A stretch of DNA of 64,000 bases. Origin: Holothuria scabra (Eukaryota > Echinodermata > Holothuroidea > Aspidochirotida > Holothuriidae). Position 1 is the stretch's first letter; the number at the start of each line of letters is the position of its first letter. Of this stretch, positions 34,640 through 45,889 are shown piece after piece. A program made the position numbers and the translations under genes. Location: assembly GCA_037179385.1 (NCBI GenBank), contig CM074188.1:25623318-25687317 (forward strand). Reading direction: 5' to 3'. The notes beneath the pieces were generated by a model, which saw only the letters and a program-made list of their open reading frames with translations, made no database searches and was not told the origin of the DNA.

Positions 34640-36690
34640 AATCAGAGTATGTAGGTTTCATACTCTGACTTATTCATTGTTCTTAAACGACATGACAGTA
34701 TCACAAGTAGGTTAAGAGAGCATAACTTTAAAGTCATTCACTCGTCTTCCCAAACTACTATTTTACTGGGAGAATTTTTTTATATGTTTTATTCTGATAA
34801 GAAATTAAGGAATTTTCGAATGAGAATTTGATTTGGAAGCATGCAAATATCCTGTAGTTCCCTGGTTAATACAAACGCTACCGCTGTGTGCAATGCGTGG
34901 TTTTGAATTATAAATAGGTTATGTAGTAGATACTGAATAAATAAGAGTTTCTTCCCTTTGGCTAATTAATCATGTGAATGTAACGGATGATAAGAGCTTC
35001 TCGATTTGATTTCGGAGATAAAATGAAGAAGTGATATAGGCTAGTGGGGTCCAGAGGCTTTGTGTCACGCGAGTCTTGCAATTTTTAACTTTCAAGGAAT
35101 CAATTCCGGCCCCGTACTCGAGTTTCTATACGTTCGCAATGGGGAAAAATCTACCCTGGCCGAGTCCTTCAAATTCTGAAATCACGACTACATCATCTGA
35201 AAGGATGTACCAGGGTAAATAGCCCTTCTGTTCAGACCTTGTTACACGTAGAATCCATTCACAGCGTTAAAAGACTGGCTTGTCAAAATGTATCGTGCAA
35301 CGTTTTTCAGATATGCTAAGAACATAAAAGAGTTAACTTTTGGTTCTTCAATTTTGGTGAATAATCCTCAACTTTTTCGTGATCCATTTCGGTCAGGTGA
35401 CCAGGAGTTTTACTGCTGTAAGTTTAGCAAGCTGCACGGCGTGTTTCTTTTTCAATTATACTCACAGCGCATGTGAAGCCTTAAGCACGGGGAAAGCAAA
35501 CAAAGTCGGCTGCGCGGGATTGTCGAAAGTAGGCCGAATACATCCATATATACCACATAACGCATGAAAAGAACAGTTCATTTTGGTTCATTTTTTGAGC
35601 AAGAACACTGTCCTCTATATACTCGTGTAGCCTTAAGTCACAACTCCCTAAAACACCTGCCAATGCTGTGGTTTCTTTGATCCCCACACGGAGCGAAGTG
35701 TTTGGTTTGTTCTTCCTGGCGAAAAATAAAGGAAATATCCAATTTTCGTCGAGCAGGAATTTTTCGGTGATTACACTGTTTGAAACAATAGCCCAGCAAT
35801 AAATTACAATAATTTAAAACAGAAAAGAATTTTTGTTGAAGAAGACCAGAAAAAGTAAAAAGATGATCATTCTTAATGGTGGCAGTTCACAGTAATTCCA
35901 GATATATTCCATGAATGTCATGTTTGCTTAAGTGTAAGACTTTACAAAGAAACCGTTCGCGCCATTGCAACTTGACAAAGTACTTACATTAGTAATTGAC
36001 TTGGCATGTACCTGTTACTATGGTAAATTGAATATGATGCTCTATTTAAAAGTTAATTAATACTAAAATAATTAAAGTTTCCAAGGTTTTTGCCACAAAA
36101 ACTGAAGAACTCTTGAATAATTTTCGGCATTTTCTCCCCAAATTGTTCGTAAACAGAAAACGGGAACCTGCATGAGTTATTTCCAAACTGTACGGTTGGG
36201 TTCAGCCGGTAAAAAGAAGAAGAAGAAGAAGACAAAGCAACAAAAGCAAATGATAAAAAAAAGAACAGGAGCTCCAAATTTCCATTCAATCTTTTTAGAA
36301 CATTCCAAAGGTTTGCATTGAAACACTAGGAACAAAGATCGATGTACAGGTTTTACATTTCGTGTAGGGGGAAATTTCTGGCACCTCAATACTACAATGA
36401 CCAGTACCAATGGCTATACCCCGTAGAGAGACAATATGTAGAGATTGGATTCACGTTACGTCACAATCGGTAACCCACGCCTACTGCCGAGCAAAAATCA
36501 ACAACGTTTTAACGCATCATTTACACGTGGGTCTTCGGCTGCTTCTCAGCTAATTTCAACACTTGCCAGCTTACTACAACAATTTTTGCCCGTCAAAAGA
36601 GGTGGGGATTGTGACGTAAGTGAAAACAATTTATAATTGAAAATAAATTAATTGGTTTTATGAGTCGCTATTTGGTCGATTGATCTCTCT
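34640..36690. other. intergenic, no gene recognised
   Basis: Non-coding. A TTTAAAGTCATTCACTCGTC segment at about 34729 resembles the left end of the TTAA-flanked MITE family and is probably a truncated relative. A short GAA run lies near 36213-36230. Confidence 0.45.
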
Positions 36691-36699
36691 TCGTCCCTG

Positions 36700-37321
36700 T
36701 AGAGATTATGCACGTGACGTCAGCACGTTTCACTGTATGCGAATGATCAAAGGTAATCGTTGTGTTCTCGAAGCGCGCGTACAGCAGCACCTAAGTAACA
36801 ATTGTTGTAAAATGGACACCTGGATGGAAAAACAGGGAGCAGCCCAACGCAGTGACGTAGGTGCGTAAGCCCTATAGACGAATCCGGACAGATTGTGATG
36901 GTCTGATTTTAGTCGACCATTACTGGGGTCCATCACCTTTAATCTTTAACTTCTCTTACTTACCTGTTCCATGGATGGTTGTACACTGAAGTGTATCTTG
37001 ATTTCCTCAACTCCACTGAATATGAGGATTTGGAATTCACGTAGACAGCAAATGAAGACGATCAAATGCTGATGGACCCCACTAATGGCTGCCTACACTC
37101 AGTCATTGAAAACAAGCGCTAATCGGATTCGTCTATTGAGGTTATGCACTGACGTCACTGCGTTGCGCGTCTTGCTGTTTTTCCATCCAGGCGTCCATTG
37201 TACAACAATTTTTACTAAGGTGCTGCAGTGCGCGCATGTTGGTAACACGCTTATTGCGCATGATCAGTTCCATCCGGTATGCCGAAATTGAAACGCGCTG
37301 ACGTCACGTGCATTATGTCTA
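36700..37321. repeat. 622-bp compound palindrome
   Basis: An outer arm at 36700-36874 is inverted at 37136-37321. The ends TAGAGATTATGCACGTGACG and its near-inverse CGTGCATTATGTCTA carry GACGTCA palindromes. Arms share CAGCACCT-AGTAA-AATTG and CTGGATGGAAAAACAG. Between them is a separate MITE (36875-37135). The arms are GC-richer than their surroundings. Confidence 0.8.
36875..37135. mobile_element. TAGACAAATCC-family MITE, copy 2
   Basis: Ends TAGACGAATCCGG and CGGATTCGTCTA match the element at 4806, with the same subterminal GGGGTCCATCA-CTTTAATC on the left and TGATGGACCCCACTAATGG on the right. TA precedes it; the right flank is TT. It lies exactly at the centre of the larger palindrome. 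Confidence 0.78.
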
Positions 37322-37324
37322 TTG

Positions 37325-38480
37325 TTAAGGTTCGGTTGAATAAGCCTTTGAAATGGTGGAGTCCTCCTTTCAAGACAAAGGTCATTGTTTGCACATGATT
37401 TGAGATGATATCGAGTTCCATCAATGACCAAACTTTAAATAGGATGGTCAGTAAACGATTGGCCGCAAAAAGTTGAATCGGGACTTTAAAATTCAGATTT
37501 TTTCAATTGAAATATCAAGTCTCAGAAGAGGCTTGAAGTATTTTTTTCTTTTTGTAACACTGTGGCTTTCTTTGTTTGCGTTTTGTCTGGGTTATATTAC
37601 GGTGTAAAGAAAAGCTGCTGGCAGTACGACCATGTTGAATTGCCCTGCCTATAAAAACCCTGTCCAGTTATTGAATTGGATTTGCCAAATGAAATTCGAG
37701 TTCTTTCCTGTAACGAGCCCCTCAGTCAGAAGCATGAACCAATGAAAGTATAGTTATTTATGATTATTCATGAATAAAAAACTAAAGGTGTCATGCGTAC
37801 ATGCCCAACTGAAAGTAAAATAAGTACCGACACGTACTTAAACAGCGCATAGCATTTGTTTGCATCTTCGACGGATGGCCTGTAAAAAATCAACCTAGGC
37901 TAGGGTTATACTCGGGTAAGTGTAACGTTAGGCATAGGCATATAACTGTAGTAAGAAACGTTACCCACGCCTTCAAAATTGTTGCCCAATAACATGAAAA
38001 AAGAGGAAAGCCTGCCTTAAATCCTAACTGGAACAGGGGAGAACATTCGCTGACACAGCGAGGCAGCATAGGCTTAGTAGACTACAGGTATGAACGTGTA
38101 CAGGAAGGCGCTATAGCTATACATTTTTCGTACAGCGAGCACATCCTAACCTAACATTCCTCGTTGATTAGTGTAGTGAAAACATGGCACGCGATTGCGT
38201 ACGTACAGTATGAGTTTACACTGGCTGCATCTTGAGGGTGTGTAGATGCGATCTCGAACACATAAATATTCGTGAAGTGTCAATGACTGCCTACACAGAA
38301 AACAAATTGCATATGCTACAGTCGTTTGAATAACTGTAACTCTTTTTAATTGTTTTTGATTTATACCCTTCTTTCTTCTCCAGAAAGTTTACTCCTCTTT
38401 ATATTTTTGTGTGAAGTTGGCCTACATGAAGCAAAGCTTGTTCTTTGCCGTTGGGAGTTGCCAGAGATCTCGTAGTTCCG
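37325..38480. other. intergenic, no feature seen
   Basis: No exon, element end or RNA gene recognised in this stretch. Confidence 0.4.
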
Positions 38481-38487
38481 CTTTAAG

Positions 38488-38736
38488 CTAGACGCACTCT
38501 AATCGACTTTGCACACCGAACTCAACTCGACTGTCGCTACAACTGTCATGGGCAATGTTGAAACCAGTTTTAAGTCGCACCGACTTCAGTTGGGATTCCC
38601 GACTGAAGTCGGTGCGACTTAAAACTGGTCTTGCAACTGCCTGTCTCAGTCGTAAACTCACGCACATCACCCGACTGTTGGAGGTCCGGCGATCGAGTTA
38701 AGTTGCTGTTTGCAAAGTCGTTTAGTGTGTGGCTAG
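38488..38736. mobile_element. 249-bp palindromic MITE with a perfect 28-bp core stem
   Basis: Ends CTAGACGCACTCTAATCGAC and the inverse CTAGCCACACACTAAACGAC pair with mismatches. At the centre, 28 bases at 38563-38590 are exactly complementary to 38602-38629 across an 11-base loop. No coding capacity and no clear target duplication. Confidence 0.75.
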
Positions 38737-38739
38737 TTT

Positions 38740-38955
38740 TAGATGGAGTTTTACGGACAAGTTTCCAACCAATTGGTTAAAGTCCAACCGGCCACGGCCC
38801 TTTTTCCAGTTGTGTCACACTGGCTTGTTCATGCCGACCATCAAGCACAATGACCGTTATTTCCGTTAAAGTCTTCGGTATGATCTGGCCAGGAGTCGAA
38901 CTCTCGACCGCCCGACGGCAAGTTGAATTCTTTAATTACCACTTGAACAATCAGT
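38740..38955 (-). mobile_element. tRNA-derived SINE, copy 3 (best-preserved head)
   Basis: On the minus strand the order is CAAGTGGTAATTAAAGAATTC, AACTTGCCGTCGGGCGGTCG, then a B-box GAGTTCGACTCC. This is a tRNA-like head with a long variable arm, as in Leu/Ser-type tRNAs. A conserved body follows (ATTGTGCTTGATGG, CAAGCCAGTG, ACAACTGGAAAAAGGGCC, GTGGCCGGTTGG, AACCAATTGGTT). The A-box is weak. This is a SINE rather than a tRNA gene, because the acceptor stem does not close and the body recurs at four other places. Confidence 0.68.
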
Positions 38956-38959
38956 CTGT

Positions 38960-41790
38960 CTTAGCAGATGTGAAAGGAAAATTTTATGGCCTATATTTCT
39001 CCAATTTTGTCCTACATGCCGTTCTGTGTCTATATGGGTCATTGAAAGTTCATCATTAGACCAAATCCTTACAACCAGTTAACTTTCTCCTTTGATGAAA
39101 ATTTCTACTCAAAGCCAGTAAAAAAATCGATTCTGAACTCACCTGTCGCAGAATGCAGGCTACAGATGACACATTTAAGCAATCCTTGCTTCAAAAACCC
39201 AGCTTTCGTTTGTTAAATGTCAACCGTTTCGTTTCTTGTCACTATTTGTATTCGAATCTTTCTTATGCCGGGAGCAGTCTAAAACAACTTGCAATTCGTC
39301 TGTTCCAGATAAAAACGGTTGTTTCGAATGAGATCGCACAAATTTCACGTTCGATAAAAGCAGTTACATTTCTCCCGTGTTTGTTTTCGAAAGCTGGGAC
39401 ATAGGCTCATGTAAATCTTTCATTTTAAGAAAGAGAAGCGATCTGTTCAGTGCCATTTTGACTTTATTTAAACCGTATTTAAACCATAGAGCTGAATGTA
39501 TCTTTAGTCCCCCTGACACCAACGTATAAACAACATCAAATTTATTTGTTATTGTGCAAGCAACAAAAGCAAATCATCTTTTGACCAAGTAGAAATTATA
39601 TTATATAATTTTTGTTACAGATTTTATAGACTGACAGATCTTGGGTTGCATTTACGAAGACAACTTATGTAAAAAAAATCGTACCTTTAACAAACGTAAC
39701 GTATTTTTCTCAGTTATATTCAGAAAGGAAAACTGCAATCAATATTTTCGAAAACGTGTGCGCAAGCTTCAGAGCTGCAATTAAGTACAAAGAACAGTGG
39801 CAGCACATGCAAAGGGGGTTCACGTAACTATCTGAGTATAGGAACTGTGCACCACGTTGTTGGAGACAGTGTAACTTTTTATATTTTACCACGCGGACGT
39901 CAGCTACAACGTAATGACGTGACCTCCTGCGTTGCCCCTGCCAGTTTACAACATGGCATCTAAAGTTATTTTGCATTACGCTTGAAACGGAGCAGACACA
40001 AATGACGTCATTTCGTTGTAGGAGTGAAATCTAAAGTTCTCTAATGGACTTAAATGTGACCCCACAACTTGCAATCACTCTCACGATTGTACGTTTATTG
40101 TCTTGAAGAACAGTATCTTTACAAACTCTGTGAGTAGTTTTCGTGGACACCACTTACGAAGGTTAATTCTTGCGCAGTTTGTATTTTGACTCAGTAAGAG
40201 ACTTTTTTTTTACTAAGATATTAGCAAAGCCCAATGTTGGTGGTCCAAACGCAATCCAGGTGCCGCTTACCAATAGTAAAATAAAACCTTCACCCCTCGT
40301 TATTTTGGATTCAATTTTTTTTACTGTGGTCTCAAAATCTCAGAGATATTCTCCCTCTATAGATGAGTATCCAAATGACAATCAAACTTAATTGAACTGT
40401 TTATCGGTGTTTTGTGCTATGTTTCGTTAAGACAATAATGCACATCCCCACCCAAACGACTGTATCGATATTACCCCTTCCACATATGTTACCAAAAATG
40501 ACCTTCTGTATTTTAAGGTATACACCATTCAATAAAAAAAAACACTTTACAATAGTTGACTTCTTAATTTTGTGCCGATATCTTTCAATTGGAAGTAGCC
40601 CTAAACATACCCAATACCATGACTTAACGTGGCGTCATTCAAGGGGACAAAACGTTGTTCCTATCGGGGAGACTAACATTCGCGAAAGCGCCAGTTAGAC
40701 TTACTCTAGTGGCCAACCCCCTTCACACAAATCAGCTCTCTTCATTTGTCTTGGTGTAACTTGTAACACTTGTTGGTGTTAATTGTACACGCCTCCTTCG
40801 CCGAGGGCATGATTCCTGTTATGACTTCACATACATAAGGTAAACTGATATGAGGACAAAGTGGTCCGGGCGAAAAAAAATAATAGAAAATGAAGTGCAT
40901 TGTAAAAAGTAGACTGAAAGTGTCGGTTTCCATTTTTCCAAATAAAGACGAATCGGGACATTCAAGTGATGGTCTTTATTTCATCTTACTTGATGTTTTA
41001 TAAATTAATATTGCTAATTGTAGCTAAATAAAGGAGCCATTCAGCGTCCACGAGGACGTGGATATCTGTTATTCCAATTTGTGTTGAGATGATAGCAATT
41101 GTCACTTAACAATAGCTCTTTCTAAATGAAAGCAATGTGCTCGACAGCAGATGCGGATTTTGAGCAATGTTTTCACGTGATCTTTTTTCTGTCTTTTGAG
41201 TATAGTAGCCTCTTATGTAAACTTTCCAATGGATCAAAGGTAAGAGGCAGATCATGAAAGACAGTTGTTTTCATTCACGTCTGAAGCGAGAGCTAGCAAT
41301 ACCTGATGAGAGATATGCCGCATCTGATAGTTTGGAAGTTTATGATGTCACTGTTTAAAGAACCACTCTAAAACACAAGGGAAATGACCCTCGATAGTCT
41401 ATTCAGTTAGTTGTATCCATTGTATATATTCATGATGAATAAAGATCTACCTTCAAAAAGAAAATGATAATGGGGGAATGACAGGTACGAATAGTTATAG
41501 ATTTAAACAAACCTTTTTGACACTTTTGATTTGACTAAATTCCCTCAAACTTTTTCATCGTGTCCAGAGAAATTTTCTTGTTCGCGAAGAAACTCGGCTC
41601 TTGTCGTGATTTGTCGCTTACTACCACTGATTTGATAAAGTCTTAACCTGGGGCTGTCTAGTCAACTTCGAGTAGTAATGTTATTTTCAAACCTTGGAAT
41701 GATACTGAGTTAAAAGGACTACAAACTTAAAATAAAATTTTCATTTGTAACCACGCACTTTATAGGGGAGGGAACTCCTGTTCGGGTTTG
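38960..41790. other. intergenic, no gene recognised
   Basis: Non-coding. Around 39890-40010 GACGTCA-rich sequence (CACGCGGACGTCAGC, TAATGACGTGACC, AAATGACGTCATTTCG) resembles the GACGTCA-bearing MITE termini at 36.7 and 47.5 kb, without defined ends. Confidence 0.4.
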
Positions 41791-41799
41791 GATGGGGTT

Positions 41800-41995
41800 T
41801 CACGCCCCAATTTCTTAAACAATTGGTTTAAGTCGGGCTGACCATGTCTTCTTTGAGTGTTTTGGCTCACTAGCTTCTTAGTGTACCCTTTTTAGTTGCT
41901 TCATCAAGGAGCTCTCTGCTAAAGCAGAGCACCAAGCACAATAGCAGTAGGTTCCATTTATAGTCAGTGGTATGACCCAGAAACCTGAAAAGAAC
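41800..41995 (-). mobile_element. tRNA-derived SINE, copy 4
   Basis: On the minus strand it reads GGAACCTACTGCTATTGTGC, TTGGTGCTCTGC, TAGTGAGCCAAAAC, then ACTTAAACCAATTG, in the order of the other copies. The head is decayed (CTGGGTCATACC). A short inverted motif AGCTCTCTGCTAAAGCAGAG interrupts the body. Confidence 0.6.
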
Positions 41996-42334
41996 AGAAC
42001 AATTCGATGTTCAGATACAGACAGTGATAAATACAACCGAAAACATACCAAGACCATGGGAGTTGTTTTTCGGATGTGAGTGTGTTTACACGTCTTCGTC
42101 AGAGTCAGCTTACAATTAAAATAGATCACACATAGGTATGCCGTCACATGGGAATATAAAGCCTAGAATCTACTTTAATCCTCTTGGCAAAGAATCATCG
42201 TCCCCAAGGTAGTTCAACTGATGAAAGCTGTCTGGATCAAAATTACTCTCTTAAGACGGTTAGACTTTATAATACTCACAATCTTTTAACTGCATATACT
42301 GAATACACTGTGAGCCAGATATTACTGTCTGCTC

Positions 42335-42585
42335 TTAGTAGACGAGTGGGAGGTCACGTGATAGTCTGATTTAGTCGTCCATAACCGGGGTCCATCAGTT
42401 TTAATCTTTCAAAGTCTTTGCTTTCCTGCATCATGGATCGTTGTACACCAAAATACTACTTGATTGTCTCAATTTCACGTAATATGAGGGTTTCAAATTG
42501 CATAGAGATAGTGAAATTAAAGGCAATTTAAGCTTGATGGAAACCACTAATGGCCGACTTAGTCATCTGCATCTATTCTTCTACA
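42335..42585. mobile_element. TAGACAAATCC-family MITE, copy 3 (ends decayed)
   Basis: AGTCTGATTTAGTCGTCCAT, GGGGTCCATCAGTTTTAATC, CATCATGGATCGTTGTACAC and TTGATGGAAACCACTAATGG match the interiors of the copies at 4806 and 36875 in order. The left end (TAGTAGACGAG) and right end are too diverged to place exactly. Confidence 0.65.
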
Positions 42586-42589
42586 GCTA

Positions 42590-43060
42590 AACAATTTCTC
42601 TCAACCCCAAACTATCCTCCCCTGAGCATTTGGTTTCGGTCTTGAAATGTTTTTACATTTGATTACCTTAATTAAATTTAAATTGCATTTATTGGATGCT
42701 ACTCTTGTGTTGTGTTTTCATGCTCATACCATGTAATTGTTTAAAATCAGACCTTTGTATTGAAACGGATCCTGTAAGCCATTCCTGAAACAACTGAACA
42801 AATGAATAGCCGAAGAAGCCTTTGCTCTGGGATGCTAAATTTTTCTATGCCTATGCATCTTATATCCACAAACGATGATGTTGTCAGTCAAAACTCATAG
42901 CTCAATGTTAAATGTTAAGAGCAGGTCTATATCGTTAAAAGATGCCACTATACACACGATTGTGTATTGCTTATCACTATAATTCAAAAAGTATACCCGT
43001 GCACCGTAAAGTCTTCAAGACTTGTATCACTCTCACAATTAGTTAGTTATAGTCCAATAT
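42590..43060. other. intergenic, no feature seen
   Basis: No recognisable feature. Confidence 0.4.
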
Positions 43061-43156
43061 GGGGGGGGGGGGGGTGGACGGGGGTGGACGAGGGTGGACG
43101 GGGGTGGACGGGGTGGACGGGGTGGACGGGGTGGACGGGGGTGGACGGGGTGGAGA
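43061..43156. repeat. G14 tract and GGGGTGGAC minisatellite
   Basis: A run of 14 G is followed by about nine copies of a 9-10 bp unit, G(4-5)TGGAC, giving a strongly G-rich + strand with regularly spaced G runs. Open frames over it are repeat artefacts. Confidence 0.9.
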
Positions 43157-43159
43157 GGT

Positions 43160-43975
43160 CATTATGGTGCATGCATTAATCTTCATTGATTTGTATTGGA
43201 AACAATGAAGATATTGAGAAATCGGCCAAATATATAACGCAGATCCAAAGAAGTCGCGATTTTTGAAAAAAAAAGAGGAATGAATTCGTACAAGACGTTG
43301 ACAATAATATCTTTCAATAGTACCGTATAGGGGTTTATGGGGCAGGAATGGAACTTTGGAACTCACTTGACGATAGAATGAGAAATTGCGAGACTTTGAA
43401 TAATTTCAAAAGTATATAAAAGCGAAAATTGTTGTTGACTTAAAACCCCGTTTAATTTTAATGTTAATATAATTGCTTTCGGTCCATAACACCTATTTTT
43501 GTGTATCGTCATGATTAAAACTGTTGTTTTGTAACTTTTTCCTTTTTTAATGCAATTGCTTTTACTATTCTTTCACTTACTTTTTTTTTTGTTTTTGTGT
43601 TTATGTGTTAATGGGGGGGGGGAGGGGGAAATTAAGAATTTTTTTTCCAGCGCCCGCAGGAACCCAAAGGTCAAACGTTCATGAAAATCCGATGGCACGA
43701 TATTTGTTATAGGGGAAGACGGTCACAGTTGGAAAATCGTCACTCCTGCTGACCTGGAGAGGATTTAATTATATTTATTTTTCGCTATAGATTGAACTCC
43801 ATGGACGCCATATATTGAAAACTTGCGGTTTGTGTTCGGTTACATTGAACGGCGCCTGTCCTGCTAACGCTGACACTCTTGTAATTCCCTACCTTCCCGT
43901 TCATTGAAGGTACAATACTTCTTCGTTTCTATCTATTCACAAAAGTTCTTCAAGAAGCTAGTTTTATCATCCTAA
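43160..43975. other. intergenic or LINE 5' flank
   Basis: Non-coding sequence with a G9 tract near 43613. The true 5' end of the LINE may lie in this interval but cannot be placed, because no target duplication or promoter was recognised. Confidence 0.35.
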
Positions 43976-43980
43976 CCAAC

Positions 43981-44397
43981 ATGATCTTTTCAGCCTTTCT
44001 GGATATCTTCGCTTCTTTCGTTGGTTCCGTTGTAATCCGTCCGCTTCATCTTTGTTTTTTGTGTGTTTTTGTTCTTTTGTTTGCTATGGTAGTTGGTATC
44101 CTTTCTCATCTTTGTTGTTTGTGTTTTAAGTCTTTACAAGATCAACCTTTATCTTCTGGGAAATGCTGCTGTTGTCTAGTGCTTATCAATTGTCACACTG
44201 CCTGTCTGAATAGTTTTTCGCTATTTACTGTTGATAATCTTACCTGTACTGTCTGCAATCCATTCAAGCATAATGTTTCCTATTGGGAAAATGCTCGTAA
44301 TCCATTCTTTTCAGATCATGAGCCTTTATACCTTAATAGTAATATTGGTAAATGTACTTACTATGACTACAATGCTATAAATGAAATGTTACAATTA
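43981..44397 (+). pseudogene. LINE N-terminal segment, cut by an insertion
   Basis: The open frame from ATG 43981 has a hydrophobic N-terminus (about residues 5-50), a cysteine cluster (about 45-70), then CTVCNPF and a segment containing CTYYDYNAINEMLQL. In CR1/L2-type LINEs a Cys motif and a YYD--N--N motif lie just before the endonuclease, so this appears to be the upstream half of the protein resumed at 45890. The frame runs into the palindromic insertion and stops at 44427, so the last ten residues are not LINE-derived. Confidence 0.6.
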
Positions 44398-44565
44398 GGG
44401 GATAAATGCGAGGGTGCCCGGTCTTAAATGTGATTTAAGACCGACGATGACGTCATCATAGAGGCTGAGCGGACCGAGGCGATAGCCGAGGTCCGCTGCC
44501 TCTGTGATGACGGCATCGGAGGTCTTAAATCACATTTAAGACCGGGGCACCCTGCATTTATCCCC
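44398..44565. repeat. 168-bp near-perfect foldback
   Basis: Arms of about 78 bases pair across a short centre near GAGGCGATAGCCGAG. They contain CGGTCTTAAATGTGATTTAAG and its inverse. Only a few arm differences exist, so it is relatively young. Confidence 0.85.
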
Positions 44566-45821
44566 ATTCATAAATACTTTGAGAAAAATGGGTGAAAAAC
44601 ATGAAAAAATTAAAAAAATTGGTCAAATTTTAGAGATCAAGTTTTAATTCTCCTCAGTTTTTTAGCCCCCATTGTGACGTATCGATATCTTGAACTTGAA
44701 TTGATGTTAGCAAGACGAACATTCTGAACTGCATGTCGCGACCGATACGCTCAGTATCATCTTTAATTTGCTACATTTTCGAGAACTATATCGGCTATTT
44801 TACAAGCAAATGTTGTTAACAGAAAAACATTGATCACGGTACCGCATCGTTTTGGAGATGAGGTTGAGCGAAAAGTCAAGGAAAGTTACTAACTTCTCGT
44901 TACCTGTGTTTACAGTTGTGCGAAGAGCTAACGTTACATACTATATATGCAGTACACAGTAAGAGTGAGTGACTGTGCAGCTATACTAGCGCTGTGTACG
45001 TGTGTGGTTAGCAGATCATACTGCGGGAAGGACATGCAGACGTAGCCTAGTTGATGTTATGGGTCAGACACGGTGATAGAAATTCTTTGTAAGAGATGGA
45101 AGCAATTTTAAAATGCGCTTTAGCCTTTAAAGAGACTGAGGTTACAGGTAAACTATACCAGGCTTCCGTAGGGAATTGCCACTCAGGCTACTGAACTTGA
45201 CGATTACTTTGCTAGCCTGTGGGTCAAACGAGTAACGTTACTGTTGTTTCCCTGTTTAGACAGTCTTAGCGGAATTAGTAACCCCAGCACTGTCACTGTG
45301 CCAAAGCTTGTGTATATTGTCGCTAACCTTAGACACTTTAGTAGGCGTAACAATACTGTAGTTATAGGCACGTTTTATTTGACCCCCCCCCCCCAAATTT
45401 AGGAGTGGATTAAAACGTTAACAACAGTGCCAGTCATTGCAGCTCAGTGCATGCAGTTCTAGCAAGGGCCTAACTTGTTAGACCTATAAAACAATGTGTG
45501 TGATCAAAATACCCATTTGTGGGGAGCAATGATTCCTAAGCCTAGGCTAACCTATGTCTTTATCACTGCCAGTTATTATTCTTTGGAATGGTAACTCTGA
45601 AGACTAGGGTATCAACTTTACACAGTGTACAGTGTCCCAGTGTTACTGTTTATCTTGCTAACATGTACTTGGCTTACTGTATGACATTACAGTAGGCCTA
45701 CATGTGCTGTGCAGAACTATGGGGTGAATATGGCATGTTGCTATGGCAACCTAGCATGGGCTTAAAATATTGTACACAGTAAGTATAGTGATCACATTCA
45801 ATTCAATTCTCCTGACTTCTT

Positions 45822-45878
45822 GAAAACCATTCGAGACCAGTCTCGAATGCGATTCGAGACTGGTCTCGAATGGTTTTC
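45822..45878. repeat. perfect 27-bp-arm hairpin
   Basis: Arm 45822-45848 is exactly complementary to 45852-45878 with a 3-base loop. Each arm itself contains TTCGAGAC and GTCTCGAA. It lies just before the LINE sequence resumes. Confidence 0.92.
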
Positions 45879-45889
45879 AGCCAATCAGA

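Larger units (their letters stand above)
44398..45889. mobile_element. 1.5-kb insertion inside the LINE, palindromic at both ends
   Basis: This interval separates LINE sequences that are contiguous in the family. Its left end is a near-perfect foldback, 44398-44565, with arms starting GGGGATAAATGC and a GACGTCA inside. Its right end carries a perfect 27-bp-arm hairpin (45822-45878). The middle has no long frame and contains a C12 tract at 45383-45394. It may be one element or several adjacent insertions. Boundaries at the right are uncertain by about 10 bp, and no target duplication was seen. Confidence 0.55.

Noticed and set aside
38885..38955. Functional tRNA gene on the minus strand
   Set aside because: The B-box and long-arm-like sequence are present, but the acceptor stem does not close, the A-box is poor and the following body recurs elsewhere. 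A SINE explains it better.
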